DNA of 8,059 nt from Cytophagales bacterium (GCA_014379925.1 JACMKY010000113.1:1-8059); one strand, 5' to 3'. Positions 1-5,930 are shown, numbered from the stretch's first letter. Notes: generated by a model from the letters alone, not told the origin. A program made the numbers and translations.

Positions 1-1341
1 ATCGGCGGCCCGCGCCCGGTCAACCGGCACGGTATACGCGATCTCGAAGCCATCCGGCGTCGCCCGGATCGTCTTCAGGTCGAAGGGCATCCGGCCGGTC
101 CAGACCAGGCGCTGCAACCCGTACATTTCCTTGCCGGTGGACGACCAGCCCCGGCTGGTCATCCCGGCGAACAGCGAGCCGTCGTGGCCCCAGGCCAGGC
201 GCAGGATACCCGACGAGAAACCCTCGCGAAAAGGAAAGACCACCCCCTGGTATTCGCCTTTCACTTTTTCGAAATCAATCCGCGTCACCATGCTCTGGCC
301 CTGATCGCCCACGAAGAACTGGTTGTCGAAGGGGCCGAATTTTCCGCCGGTGTCGTTGTTCAACAGGCCACTCGTGGAGATGCCCAGAATGCCGTGCGGC
401 AGCCAGACGGCGGGTGGTTTGAGGGCCGGCACCCGCTTGGCCACCTCGTACAAAGGCTCGCCCGTGCTGGGAACGTCCGGCGGGGTTAATTTCACCGGCG
501 AACCGGGCAATCCGGACCACTTCAAACCCTCGGCGTTGCCCACGAAATCTCCCTTGGCCACGTGCGAAATGCGGCCCGAACCCACCCAGTCGCCCTGGTT
601 TTCGGTGTAGAAAACGTCGCCGGCGGCGTTGGCACCGAACCCGGCGGGAGAACGCATCCCGGCGGCGAAGGGGGTCATTTGTCCTTCGGGCGTCAGCTGC
701 AGCATCCAGCCGCGCCAGGGAACCAGGCTGATGCCGTGCCCCAGGCTGTTGCTCCAGCCCAGGTTCAGGGCAACCAGCATGGTGCCGTCCGGCAGAAAGA
801 GCGGACCGTACGAATATTCGTGGTAGTTGCCCGACAAGGGCCAGGAATACACTTTGTCGTAGCAATCGGCCTCGCCGTCGCCGTCGGTATCGCGCAACTG
901 GGTGATTTCGCTGCGCTGGGTTACGTAGAAGTCGCCATCCTTGTAGTTGAGGCCCAGGGGTTCGTGCAAGCCGTGGGCAAACCGCCGGTAGACCGGCCTT
1001 TCGCTGCCGGTGATGGCGGGATTGGATACCAGCCACACTTCGCCCCGGCGGGTGCAAATGCCGAGGCTGCCGTCCGGCAGGGTTACCATCCCGCCGACCT
1101 CCAGCACCACGCCTTCCGGCACGGGCAGGGAAATGAGCTGGTAGAAATCCCCTTCCTTTTCCGGTTCGGCTTCCGGCTTGGCCAGCCCCTTGGGGGCCGG
1201 AGCCGGCTGTTGGCTGCTGGTACTGACCGGCTTGCCGGTTTTCGATTGGATTTGTGACCAGACGGGCAACTGGGTTGCCAATAAAATCCCGGCCGTCACC
1301 CAGGCGCGGAGCATTCGATTCGTTGGACTAGGTCTTTTCAT
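1..1341 (-). CDS. Secreted beta-propeller dehydrogenase-like protein (sorbosone/glucose dehydrogenase type), 3' end missing
   Basis: The minus-strand frame is open from ATG at 1341 to the window edge, giving 447 residues with no stop; the C-terminus lies outside. Residues 1-30 look like a Sec signal peptide (basic MKRPSPTNR, hydrophobic core about 13-27, end VWSQ). A low-complexity linker rich in Pro, Glu and Lys follows (about 35-64), so the mature domain should be periplasmic or extracellular. Propeller-like features are GGMVTLPDGSLGICTRRGEVW (83-103), the calcium-loop-like DTDGDGEAD (151-159), SYGPLFLPDGTMLVALNLG (177-195) and LAWGHDGSLFAGMTSRGW (382-399). These resemble proteins annotated as sorbosone dehydrogenases, often followed in the family by a cytochrome c domain; none is visible here. 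The substrate is unknown. An in-frame ATG at 1347 is an alternative start and neither has a clear Shine-Dalgarno. It lies 199 bp downstream of the DUF1080 gene on the same strand and probably works with it. Confidence 0.82.
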   Translation of the reverse strand, partial: MKRPSPTNRMLRAWVTAGILLATQLPVWSQIQSKTGKPVSTSSQQPAPAPKGLAKPEAEPEKEGDFYQLISLPVPEGVVLEVGGMVTLPDGSLGICTRRGEVWLVSNPAITGSERPVYRRFAHGLHEPLGLNYKDGDFYVTQRSEITQLRDTDGDGEADCYDKVYSWPLSGNYHEYSYGPLFLPDGTMLVALNLGWSNSLGHGISLVPWRGWMLQLTPEGQMTPFAAGMRSPAGFGANAAGDVFYTENQGDWVGSGRISHVAKGDFVGNAEGLKWSGLPGSPVKLTPPDVPSTGEPLYEVAKRVPALKPPAVWLPHGILGISTSGLLNNDTGGKFGPFDNQFFVGDQGQSMVTRIDFEKVKGEYQGVVFPFREGFSSGILRLAWGHDGSLFAGMTSRGWSSTGKEMYGLQRLVWTGRMPFDLKTIRATPDGFEIAYTVPVDRARAAD

Positions 1342-1347
1342 GGGCAT

Positions 1348-1540
1348 GGACCGCTGATGACGCTGATTAGGTGATTTTGCTGACTGGAATGATGTTCTTT
1401 TTCGAAGACTTGCGCCCGCAGTTGGAATGAACCGACGCTTCTTGCTTGCTTGGGTGGTTGATTGGCAAAGTTTACAACCATCCCTGACTGACGACTCATG
1501 CCGTTGCGGCGCAACGATGCTATTCACGACTTATGACCGC
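1348..1540 (-). other. Intergenic region with a small hairpin after the DUF1080 gene
   Basis: This 193-bp gap separates two minus-strand genes. A perfect 6-bp stem, CGTTGC/GCAACG with a 3-nt loop, lies at 1502-1516, about 25 nt past the DUF1080 stop codon. No T tract follows on the minus strand, so it is more likely an RNA-stabilising or processing hairpin than an intrinsic terminator. No convincing promoter was found, so the two genes may be co-transcribed. Confidence 0.35.
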
Positions 1541-3424
1541 CTACCAGATAATCGAATAGGTTACCGTGCCAACGTTGTTTTTTGCCTTCACCGGCAGCAG
1601 CAGCTCTTTCGTGTTTTGCGCCGTGTTGCGAATCACGGGTTCTTCGTTGTCGGGCAGTTCAACGAAGTATTGCTGGTCGCCCACTGCGTAGAGCCCATTG
1701 GGTAGCTTGGTGATGTTGCTTCCTTCCGCTACCCGGCACCAAACCGACTTGGTTTCCCCGCCGGGATTTACCGTGAAGGAATGGGCCAGTTTGCGGCCTC
1801 CTTCCTCCGGCCGGAGGGATTCCCGCACCTGGGCGGCTCCCAGCGCGTACTTGAAAACCGGTCGGCCCGCTTTGACCTCGTAGCCGAGGTAGTTATAGGT
1901 GGCGTTGGAATCCGGCCAGGCCGCGTTCTGGTCGGCCAGGAAGGCCAGGGAAGGTTGGGCGGGAAATTCGACCACGCTGCCCAACGGCACCGCCAGTTGG
2001 GTTTCGCCCCGGTTGTGCCACATCGGGGTGGTTTCCAGGAAATCTCCCCGCCAGATTTGCAGGACGCTGCCCTGACGCAGGTCTACGGTGTAGTTGGCCG
2101 CCCCGGGCTCGCCCACCGAGATGACGTGCGTTTTCTTCTGGCCCCGGTGGTTGATGAAGCTTCTCAGCATCACCGGCTCGTTGCGGGTGACCACCGTGAT
2201 CGCGCCCACCGGTTCGGCCGCCCGTACCGGCGCGTTCAACGCCGTGCGGGCCACCCCCGGCCCTTCCACCGACAGGGCGATGTCGTTGCTGCGGGCGTAC
2301 CAGAGGCCAAAGTTTTTATAGTAGGAAAGCACCACCGGGTGGTCCCCCGCTTCCAGGTCAACCGTCGTGGTAGCAACCCCCCCGGCTTTGCCGTCGATGG
2401 CCAGGATTTTCCGGTTGCCGATCATCAGTTCACCAGCTCCGTTGGGTTTGGCCGGGTTCGTTTCCGACGGAATCCACTTCAGGTTCAGGCTGAGCAAATA
2501 GGGACCGGACCGGGGCAGCCGCAGGGTTCCGGTGATCTTGCCGCCGAAGTTATCCCGGTTGCCGGATGCCGGGTGTTCCAAGACGTCCAGGTCCGTTGAC
2601 ATCTTGGGCGTGAGCGCCGCAAAATCCGCCACGGCGTTGAATTTGCCTTCGTAGGTAGTCAGTTTCATTCCCGACCAAACAACCGGCTCGGTGCCGTACG
2701 CTTTGTAGCGGATGGCGCGGAGGGCTACCGGCCCGTGGTCGCCCTGGATCATGAGGGGACCCAGCGGTTTTTCGTCTTCGAAAGCCGCCGCCCGGGTCGG
2801 CCCGGTTACTTCCACGTTCTCGTGGATGGTCACCCCGTTCTGGACCACCTTCACGAAGCGGGCATTCTCCACTTTTTCTCCTTTCGCGTTGAAGCGCGGC
2901 GCCCGGAAATGGATCTGACAGTGCTGCCACAACCCCGGCGCCCGGCTCACGTTTTGCGCTGGCGGGTGCCCTTCGTAGCCCTTTTGCCCTTCCGGCCGGC
3001 TTTCATCCCAGCGTTGGTAGATGGCACCACAGTCGGCGGCGGTGGGACGCGGCACCCCCCAACTGTCGAAGAGCTGAATTTCGTACCTTCCTTGCAGGTA
3101 CACGCCGGCGTTGGCCCCCTTGTCCACCATAAAATCCAGTTCCAACGCCAGGTCGCCGTGTTCCATGGTCGTTAAAAGGTGGTCTTTGCTTTTCCCGGAA
3201 GGATCATTGACGACCACGCCCGTACCCGGTTGGGTGCGCCCTTTTCCGGCTTGCCGGAGGTCGTAAAACACCGCTCCCACGATTTTCCAGTTGCTGCCGA
3301 CCGGTTTGAAATCATTCAGGTTTTGGAGAGAGAGGACGGTGGAGGGCAATTCATTGTCCTGCGCTGCCCCCTCGAAAGCACGGAGCAGGAGGCACAGAAG
3401 GAAAGCCGGGAGACGACGTTGCAT
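1541..3424 (-). CDS. Secreted DUF1080 (3-keto-disaccharide hydrolase-like) multidomain protein
   Basis: This 627-aa protein starts with a Sec signal peptide (MQRR, hydrophobic 6-14, cleavage likely near GAAQ at 19-22). Residues about 30-242 match the DUF1080 (PF06439) concanavalin-like fold. Typical signatures are GVYLQGRYEIQLFDSWG (107-123), CGAIYQRW (132-139), a WQHCQIHFRAPRF strand (166-178) and the closing LMIQGDHGPVALRAIRYK (224-241). Residues about 290-388 resemble a PA14-like carbohydrate-binding sandwich: a GKITGTLRLPRSGPYLLSL start, GELMIGNRKILAIDG, and GDHPVVLSYYK. The last 240 residues form a further domain (for example SVLQIWRGDFLETTPMWHNRG at 453-473) that I cannot name, though I recall similar stretches beside sorbosone-dehydrogenase-like proteins. 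DUF1080 members cleave 3-keto-glycosides; the substrate here is not readable. The next minus-strand gene encodes the dehydrogenase-like propeller, which suggests an oxidise-then-cleave pair. The start has no Shine-Dalgarno, and a structured leader lies upstream. Confidence 0.88.
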   Translation of the reverse strand: MQRRLPAFLLCLLLRAFEGAAQDNELPSTVLSLQNLNDFKPVGSNWKIVGAVFYDLRQAGKGRTQPGTGVVVNDPSGKSKDHLLTTMEHGDLALELDFMVDKGANAGVYLQGRYEIQLFDSWGVPRPTAADCGAIYQRWDESRPEGQKGYEGHPPAQNVSRAPGLWQHCQIHFRAPRFNAKGEKVENARFVKVVQNGVTIHENVEVTGPTRAAAFEDEKPLGPLMIQGDHGPVALRAIRYKAYGTEPVVWSGMKLTTYEGKFNAVADFAALTPKMSTDLDVLEHPASGNRDNFGGKITGTLRLPRSGPYLLSLNLKWIPSETNPAKPNGAGELMIGNRKILAIDGKAGGVATTTVDLEAGDHPVVLSYYKNFGLWYARSNDIALSVEGPGVARTALNAPVRAAEPVGAITVVTRNEPVMLRSFINHRGQKKTHVISVGEPGAANYTVDLRQGSVLQIWRGDFLETTPMWHNRGETQLAVPLGSVVEFPAQPSLAFLADQNAAWPDSNATYNYLGYEVKAGRPVFKYALGAAQVRESLRPEEGGRKLAHSFTVNPGGETKSVWCRVAEGSNITKLPNGLYAVGDQQYFVELPDNEEPVIRNTAQNTKELLLPVKAKNNVGTVTYSIIW

Positions 3425-3461
3425 GGGGAACCTTTGGATTATGAATTCAGGGACGGCGCGT

Positions 3462-3490
3462 TCACGCCGCTGGTTAAACCCCCGGCGTGA
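3462..3490. promoter_or_regulatory. 29-bp interrupted palindrome, operator candidate
   Basis: Outer arms TCACGCCG (3462-3469) and CGGCGTGA (3483-3490) are perfectly complementary. Inner arms GGTT (3472-3475) and AACC (3477-3480) also match around a single central A. Only two of 14 base-pair positions mismatch. The site ends 38 bp upstream of the DUF1080 start codon, where a repressor or activator operator, or a leader hairpin, would be expected. The cognate regulator is not evident in this window. Confidence 0.45.
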
Positions 3491-3492
3491 CT

Positions 3493-3513
3493 CGCTAAGT
3501 TAACCTTTTAGCG
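3493..3513. repeat. Inverted repeat CGCTAA-N9-TTAGCG
   Basis: Six-base arms at 3493-3498 and 3508-3513 flank a spacer containing the palindrome GTTAAC. The repeat starts three bases from the 29-bp dyad, so the two may form one composite regulatory site upstream of the DUF1080 gene. Function is inferred from position only. Confidence 0.35.
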
Positions 3514-3572
3514 GACAGTTTGGAAACGCAGCCCGCGGTTTTATTGGCAACCCGGGTTGCGGGACCGGGGAC

Positions 3573-3598
3573 AAAAAAGCCGGGTGGTCGGGCCCGGC
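3573..3598 (-). terminator. Intrinsic terminator-like hairpin on the minus strand
   Basis: Read on the minus strand, GCCGGG (3598-3593) pairs with CCCGGC (3584-3579) across an 8-nt loop and is followed at once by six T residues (3578-3573), the form of a rho-independent terminator. The nearest upstream minus-strand gene is the HxlR regulator about 800 bp away, across an oppositely oriented gene. The structure may instead act as an attenuator in the DUF1080 leader or stop antisense transcripts. Confidence 0.45.
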
Positions 3599-3617
3599 CC
3601 AATTTGTTTGGCCGGGC
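3592..3617 (-). other. Alternative hairpin overlapping the terminator stem
   Basis: GCCCGGCC at 3592-3599 and GGCCGGGC at 3610-3617 form a perfect 8-bp stem. The segment 3593-3598 is shared with the terminator-like hairpin, so only one of the two can form at a time. On the minus strand this hairpin is transcribed first and would act as an anti-terminator. Confidence 0.35.
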
Positions 3618-3680
3618 AAAAACCACGCCGCCCGTAGCCGACGGCCCGCGTAAAATTTTCCGCAGAATTTTCGCTGGTAT

Positions 3681-3712
3681 TTTGCAGGAGTGGCAGCGTT
3701 TTCTTAACTTGG
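3681..3712 (+). promoter_or_regulatory. Candidate Bacteroidota-type promoter for the small membrane protein gene
   Basis: TTTG (3681-3684) is followed after 20 bp by TAACTTGG (3705-3712), which matches five of the six fixed bases of the -7 element TAnnTTTG. Transcription would begin near 3719, about 20 nt before the ATG at 3739. The match is imperfect and could be chance. Confidence 0.3.
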
Positions 3713-3738
3713 TGTCCCTTTCGTAAATCCGGCGCCCA

Positions 3739-3987
3739 ATGAATTTCAATTACCTGCTGTTTTGGATGATCAGTTTCGTAGCCTTCGTCTGGGTATTGGT
3801 AAGGGCCTTGAAACGCAGCTACTTGCCCCCTGACAACGACGACGACGGCGGGATGCCCGTGGAAAACAACCTGCCCATTTACGATCCCCCCAGCGGCGAC
3901 CGGCTGGACGACCTGCTGGTGGACCGGCCACCCAAGGGATTTCCCCATTCACCCGTTCGCCCCCGGCCCGAAAAAACGCGCAACTGA
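3739..3987 (+). CDS. Small single-pass membrane protein, function unknown
   Basis: This 82-aa protein has one hydrophobic segment at about residues 5-21 (LLFWMISFVAFVWVLV), flanked by basic residues R22, K25 and R26. By the positive-inside rule the tail should be cytoplasmic. The tail is hydrophilic and proline-rich, with an acidic patch DNDDD (32-36), and ends in a basic stretch (RPRPEKTRN). I do not recognise the family. The membrane segment plus acidic patch faintly recalls small cytochrome oxidase assembly proteins of the CcoS type, but no specific motif supports that. The frame is favoured over opposite-strand frames because of its plausible topology and a candidate promoter just upstream. 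It is convergent with the HxlR gene and shows no operon partner. Confidence 0.65.
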   Translation: MNFNYLLFWMISFVAFVWVLVRALKRSYLPPDNDDDGGMPVENNLPIYDPPSGDRLDDLLVDRPPKGFPHSPVRPRPEKTRN

Positions 3988-4393
3988 CCAAACCCGACGA
4001 GTCACGGATACCCAACTGGGTAGCTGACCACGCCGCCAGGAGCGCAGTACGGGGCGGCTGGCGTTCAATTTACGCAAGATAACCGTTGCAGCCTGGGGCC
4101 AGCCGTTTCTTTTTCACTCGATTTTGCCCCCGCACGCACCGAAAGCCTCCCGTGAGGATCGGCTTGATTCCGGTTCGGTACCCAACGCGGAAGGATTGGC
4201 TCACCGTCGGAGGTCCGGACTCCCGCCAAGGGCTCACTACTCCGGCTAAAACACAAAGCCTGCGTTGCGTTGAAAACTGATTGGTGCGTTCCGGAAGGCG
4301 GCTACTCTTTTTATTGTATTTTTTATCGTGTCCGCCTGGTCAATCCCGTGTGGCGGGTCGACCGGATACTTTGCCGGGTGGTTTGTTCATCCC
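3988..4393. other. Convergent intergenic region with weak terminator candidates
   Basis: These 406 bp lie between the 3' ends of the small membrane protein gene (plus) and the HxlR gene (minus). Short frames on both strands have no recognisable product and I do not call them genes. TACCCA/TGGGTA (4009-4022) is a compact inverted repeat 22 bp after the plus-strand stop. A second inverted repeat with a T-rich tail lies at 4055-4114. The stretch 4307-4328 is T-rich on the plus strand. No clear minus-strand terminator was found for the HxlR gene. Confidence 0.5.
4055..4114 (+). terminator. Possible weak terminator with long loop
   Basis: CGGCTGGC (4055-4062) and GCCAGCCG (4098-4105) form a perfect 8-bp stem, followed on the plus strand by TTTCTTTTT (4106-4114). 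The 35-nt loop is long for an intrinsic terminator. It could end transcription of the small membrane protein gene, whose stop lies about 70 bp upstream. Confidence 0.28.
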
Positions 4394-4729
4394 TTATTTA
4401 TTCTCTGCCCGCGGTACCCGTTCCAGATAGGAACTGCCCCACCGCTTGATTTCACGAATCAACGGCAGTACGGTACAGCCTTCTTCAGTGAGACTGTACT
4501 CTACTTTCGGGGGAATAACCGGATACAGCTCCCGGTGAACGACCCCTTGCTCTTCCAGTTCCTTCAACACCTTTATTAGCATGCGGGGGGTAACCGAAGG
4601 AATCAGCTTTTCCAATTCCTTAAACCTTTTGGTGCCCCGACTCAGCTGGTAGAGAACCACCAGCTTCCACTTTCCCCCCAAGAGCGCCAGGGTAAACTCA
4701 ACCGGACAAATTTTTTCCGCTTTTTCCAT
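4394..4729 (-). CDS. HxlR-family winged helix-turn-helix transcriptional regulator
   Basis: This 111-aa protein is a full-length HxlR (MarR-like, PF01638) regulator. The family signature CPVEFTLALLGGKWKLVVLYQL runs from residue 8 to 29. A helix-turn-helix follows (FKELEKLIPSVTPRMLIKVLKELEEQG, 36-62, recognition helix about 47-58), then the wing (VVHRELYPVIPPKVEYSLTEEG, 63-84) and a C-terminal dimerisation helix. Cys8 occupies the position of the N-terminal cysteine that senses quinones or oxidants in members such as YodB and HypR of Bacillus, so redox or electrophile sensing is possible but not shown. These proteins usually repress themselves and a neighbouring gene. The gene diverges from the isomerase/hydrolase pair across 334 bp holding overlapping promoters and a dyad, so those genes are its likely targets. 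Confidence 0.93.
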   Translation of the reverse strand: MEKAEKICPVEFTLALLGGKWKLVVLYQLSRGTKRFKELEKLIPSVTPRMLIKVLKELEEQGVVHRELYPVIPPKVEYSLTEEGCTVLPLIREIKRWGSSYLERVPRAENK

Positions 4730-4751
4730 TTTTTAATCGCTTGATTAATAC

Positions 4752-4772
4752 GTATACTATATTTATGTATAC
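4752..4772. promoter_or_regulatory. Paired GTATAC sites, possible second operator
   Basis: Two GTATAC hexamers (4752-4757 and 4767-4772) are spaced 15 bp start to start and form an inverted repeat, with a further TATAC at 4776-4780. They fall in the predicted leader of the HxlR gene, downstream of its promoter. A winged-helix dimer could bind here, but AT-richness makes chance repeats likelier. Confidence 0.3.
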
Positions 4773-4791
4773 TGATATACATTCGTGTAAC

Positions 4792-4805
4792 TACTTGTAA
4801 AAGTA
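4792..4805. promoter_or_regulatory. Dyad TACTT-N4-AAGTA, candidate HxlR operator
   Basis: Arms TACTT (4792-4796) and AAGTA (4801-4805) form a 14-bp inverted repeat. It overlaps the plus-strand -33 element (4795-4797) and contains the minus-strand -7 element (4798-4805). Binding by the adjacent HxlR protein would block both promoters. Known HxlR operators are short AT-rich dyads of similar length, so the size fits. The pairing with this regulator is inferred. Confidence 0.45.
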
Positions 4806-4825
4806 TATTGCTGATTCTAGCTTTA
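4795..4825 (+). promoter_or_regulatory. Candidate promoter for the isomerase/hydrolase operon
   Basis: TTG (4795-4797), 20 bp, then TAGCTTTA (4818-4825), matching five of six fixed bases of the Bacteroidota -7 element TAnnTTTG. Transcription would start near 4832, leaving a leader of about 230 nt before the isomerase ATG. Confidence 0.42.
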
Positions 4826-4828
4826 CAA
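4798..4828 (-). promoter_or_regulatory. Candidate promoter for the HxlR regulator gene
   Basis: On the minus strand, TTG (4828-4826) is followed after 20 bp by TACTTTTA (4805-4798), matching five of six fixed bases of TAnnTTTG. Transcription would start near 4791, about 60 nt before the HxlR ATG at 4729. It almost fully overlaps the plus-strand promoter, so the two should compete for RNA polymerase. Confidence 0.42.
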
Positions 4829-5063
4829 AAAATCAATCAGAAATCACATCCGCACCAACCAGGCAAACCAAACAATGAACAAGCCGGGGGAACTACTCCG
4901 TAAATAATTCAAAGAAAATAATTGCCCCGATCAATCGATTCAATTCAAACTGAAAGTCCGCCAAATACCAAATAATTGAAGAAAGAATCCATCCGAACTG
5001 CAATACCGCCCCCTCGTGGGCGACGGAAATTTTGTTTTTAATCCTCAAAAAAACTTCCTGAAG

Positions 5064-5930
5064 ATGAACCAACGCACCGTTTTCTGGGCCGCCAATGTCC
5101 GCAGTAAATCCTTCGCCGAACGCCTCACGGCGGCCGTAGCCGGTGGCTTTACCGAGATGTCCATCTTTCCATTCGACGTAAAGAATTTTATAGAAGGAGG
5201 TACGTCGTTGGGCCAATTGAAAAAAATGGCGGCCGACCAGGGCGTTCGCATCAGTGTGCTGGACCCCTTTACGACCTGGGTTCCCGATACCACGCCCGCT
5301 GCCTGGGCCAAGCCAGCGGACATTGCCTTCGCTAACTTCGGGGAAGACGACATTTTTCGCATGGCCGAGGGGCTGGGCGTGGAATCGATCAACCTGATTG
5401 AGACCTACGGCAATCCCGTGGATACCCAGGCCGCCACCGAACGGTTTGCTAAACTTGCCCAACGCGGCGCGGATTATGGCTACCGAATTCAGCTTGAGTT
5501 CATGCCGTTTTCGGGCATCCGGGACCTGGCGAAAGCCTGGGACATTGTGCGGCTCGCCAACGCCCCCAACGGTGGGTTAACCTTCGATACGTGGCACTAC
5601 TTCCGGGGCAACGTTGACAACGACCTGCTGGAGGCTATTCCGGGTAACAAGATTTTTCAAGTGCAGTATTCGGATGCCAAAGCTGCCCTGAACGGCTCGT
5701 TGGTCAATGATCTGTTGCACCACCGCCTCTTCCCGGGCGAAGGTGATTTTCCGCTGGCCGAAATCGCCCGAATTTTAACCGGTATGGGTGGCGATCAGGC
5801 CGTAGGGGTCGAACTGTTCTCCGACCGGATTGACGCCATGACCCCCACCGATGCGGGTAAGCAAGTCGCCGAAAGCCTCGACAACGTACTGAAGGGAAAG
5901 CTGAAGAACAAGGCGTCCATTGCCAAATAA
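5064..5930 (+). CDS. TIM-barrel sugar isomerase/epimerase family protein, hydroxypyruvate isomerase-like
   Basis: This 288-aa protein fits the AP-endonuclease-2-like TIM-barrel fold (PF01261) of sugar isomerases and epimerases. Candidate divalent-metal and catalytic residues sit at strand ends in the usual order: E145 in IQLEFMPFSG, D175 and H178 in LTFDTWHYFRG, Q201 in IFQVQYSDA, and E250 in VGVELFSD. The loop FPGEGDFPL (223-231) is also typical. These proteins are cytoplasmic and lack a signal peptide, as here. I chose ATG 5064 because homologous-looking sequence begins at MNQRTVFWAANV; an in-frame ATG at 5016 would add 16 unconserved-looking residues encoded in leader sequence. No Shine-Dalgarno is seen. 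It is the first gene of a unit with the hydrolase 43 bp downstream and is divergent from the HxlR gene. The true substrate is unknown; xylose-isomerase-like or 3-keto-sugar roles are alternatives. Confidence 0.85.
   Translation: MNQRTVFWAANVRSKSFAERLTAAVAGGFTEMSIFPFDVKNFIEGGTSLGQLKKMAADQGVRISVLDPFTTWVPDTTPAAWAKPADIAFANFGEDDIFRMAEGLGVESINLIETYGNPVDTQAATERFAKLAQRGADYGYRIQLEFMPFSGIRDLAKAWDIVRLANAPNGGLTFDTWHYFRGNVDNDLLEAIPGNKIFQVQYSDAKAALNGSLVNDLLHHRLFPGEGDFPLAEIARILTGMGGDQAVGVELFSDRIDAMTPTDAGKQVAESLDNVLKGKLKNKASIAK

Larger units (their letters stand above)
3425..3738. other. Divergent intergenic region rich in dyad symmetry
   Basis: This 314-bp region separates the minus-strand DUF1080 gene from the plus-strand small membrane protein gene. 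I see no gene in it; the short frames here are GC-driven. It holds a 29-bp interrupted palindrome (3462-3490), an inverted repeat (3493-3513), a 14-bp perfect palindrome GCAACCCGGGTTGC (3547-3560) and two overlapping GC hairpins (3579-3617). A weak Bacteroidota-type promoter for the plus-strand gene lies at 3681-3712. No clear promoter was recognised for the DUF1080 gene. Confidence 0.6.
4730..5063. other. AT-rich divergent regulatory region
   Basis: These 334 bp lie between the HxlR gene and the isomerase gene and are much more AT-rich than the flanking genes. They hold the overlapping divergent promoters (4795-4828), a dyad over both, and paired GTATAC sites (4752-4772). The predicted plus-strand leader of about 230 nt contains a 10-codon open frame (4875-4907) and a short GC hairpin (CGCCC/GGGCG, about 5007-5022) followed by a T-rich stretch. 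No larger gene is seen. Confidence 0.6.

Noticed and set aside
275..1057. Minus-strand frame of 260 codons
   Set aside because: It is a shadow in another frame of the propeller dehydrogenase gene; its translation is Arg/Gly/Pro-rich without domain features, while the 1341 frame has a signal peptide and family motifs.
1781..2599. Plus-strand frame of 272 codons
   Set aside because: It lies opposite the well-supported DUF1080 gene and encodes a low-complexity, arginine- and glycine-rich sequence typical of antisense frames in GC-rich DNA.
3541..3948. Minus-strand frame of 135 codons
   Set aside because: It overlaps the small membrane protein gene antisense and runs into the structured GC leader; it has no recognisable motif.
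4065..4280. Short frames on both strands in the convergent intergenic region
   Set aside because: Both are about 63 codons, overlap each other antisense, and lack promoter, ribosome binding site or family features.
4307..4328. T-rich stretch as an intrinsic terminator
   Set aside because: No strong GC stem directly precedes it on the plus strand, and it is an A tract on the minus strand, so it does not terminate the HxlR gene.
5016..5063. Upstream start for the TIM-barrel protein
   Set aside because: The extra 16 residues come from leader sequence and look unlike a family N-terminus; MNQRT at 5064 is the natural start.
4893..5462. Minus-strand frame of 189 codons
   Set aside because: It is antisense to the TIM-barrel gene, which has clear metal-binding motifs, and extends into the AT-rich leader with no family resemblance.
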